From Sphingomonas sp. PAMC 26605 (GTDB lineage Bacteria; Pseudomonadota; Alphaproteobacteria; Sphingomonadales; Sphingomonadaceae): a stretch of 57,594 nt of DNA. Position numbers and translations under genes: made by a program. The stretch is taken from the NCBI RefSeq assembly GCF_000241485.1, contig NZ_JH584241.1, positions 3,545,443 through 3,603,036 of the forward strand. The letters are read 5' to 3'. Position 1 is the first letter of the stretch. Each line of letters opens with the position of its first letter. Of this stretch, positions 57,551 to 57,594 are shown one piece after another. Below the pieces are notes generated by a model. It was not told the origin of the DNA. It saw only the letters and a program-made list of their open reading frames with translations, and did not search any database.

Positions 57551-57594
57551 TCAGGCCGCGCGCGGGCGCAGCCGGCCGGCGGGCTGGCGTGCGG
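57551..57594 (-). CDS. possible C-terminal end of a convergent gene (partial)
   Basis: The minus strand from the window edge reads ARQPAGRLRPRAA and then TGA at 57551-57553, four bases after the CPBP stop on the other strand. The short text looks like a basic protein tail, but it is too short to identify. Confidence 0.25.
   Translation of the reverse strand, partial: ARQPAGRLRPRAA

Overview
The window is a gene-dense, high-GC chromosomal segment of an alphaproteobacterium, most likely a Sphingomonas-type member of the Sphingomonadales. This assignment is inference from gene content: an alphaproteobacterial nuo operon with translationally coupled genes, a zeta-type F1-ATPase inhibitor next to bolA and a monothiol glutaredoxin, a fused ThiS-ThiG protein, the order small coiled-coil gene - zapA - 6S RNA candidate - 5-formyltetrahydrofolate cyclo-ligase, and many short GC-rich palindromic repeats. 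I see no prophage, integrase, transposase, rRNA operon or CRISPR array. Nearly all genes are core housekeeping genes.

Layout. 1-9.7 kb: a lipoprotein HAD phosphatase, CoA-transferase subunit B, a glutathione S-transferase, an esterase, an eroded gene, leuC - small secreted peptide - leuD - quinone oxidoreductase, mntH (minus strand), then zeta inhibitor - bolA - grxD. 10-18.3 kb: a ThDP enzyme, a CsbD-like protein, thiS-thiG (minus), aroQ-accB-accC, a hydrolase and an MFS carrier. 18.7-25.9 kb: purL, then on the minus strand a diguanylate cyclase, a DUF1467 protein, RNase J, pantothenate kinase and biotin ligase. 25.9-41.4 kb: the complete 14-subunit NADH:quinone oxidoreductase operon on the minus strand, nuoABCDE-x-F-y-GHIJKLMN. 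Here x and y are two paralogous coiled-coil microproteins translationally coupled to nuoF and nuoG. birA, coaX and rnj follow. 41.5-48.5 kb: a YbjN protein, suhB, efp, a cell-wall enzyme group (M23 peptidase, L,D-transpeptidase, divergent M15-like peptidase), a ParE-type toxin-antitoxin pair, thiE and class I fructose-bisphosphate aldolase. 48.6-57.6 kb: an MFS exporter, a TlpA-like thioredoxin, pgk - MOSC - gap (minus), the zapA/6S/cyclo-ligase locus, tRNA-Asp, an AI-2E family transporter and a CPBP protease.

The most interesting signals are two. First, a family of palindromic repeats with GTCA/TGAC ends sits at three of the nuo gene junctions, reads in frame inside birA and extends the reading frame of a MOSC gene. 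Second, there are the paired coiled-coil microproteins inside the complex I operon. Secondary signals are a 155-bp element with perfect 33-bp inverted ends, a two-hairpin repeat present twice, a small secreted peptide gene between leuC and leuD, the ThiS-ThiG fusion, and a Fur-box-like sequence upstream of nuoA. Start codons were chosen from family alignment knowledge, ribosome binding sites and overlaps. Database comparisons could not be run.
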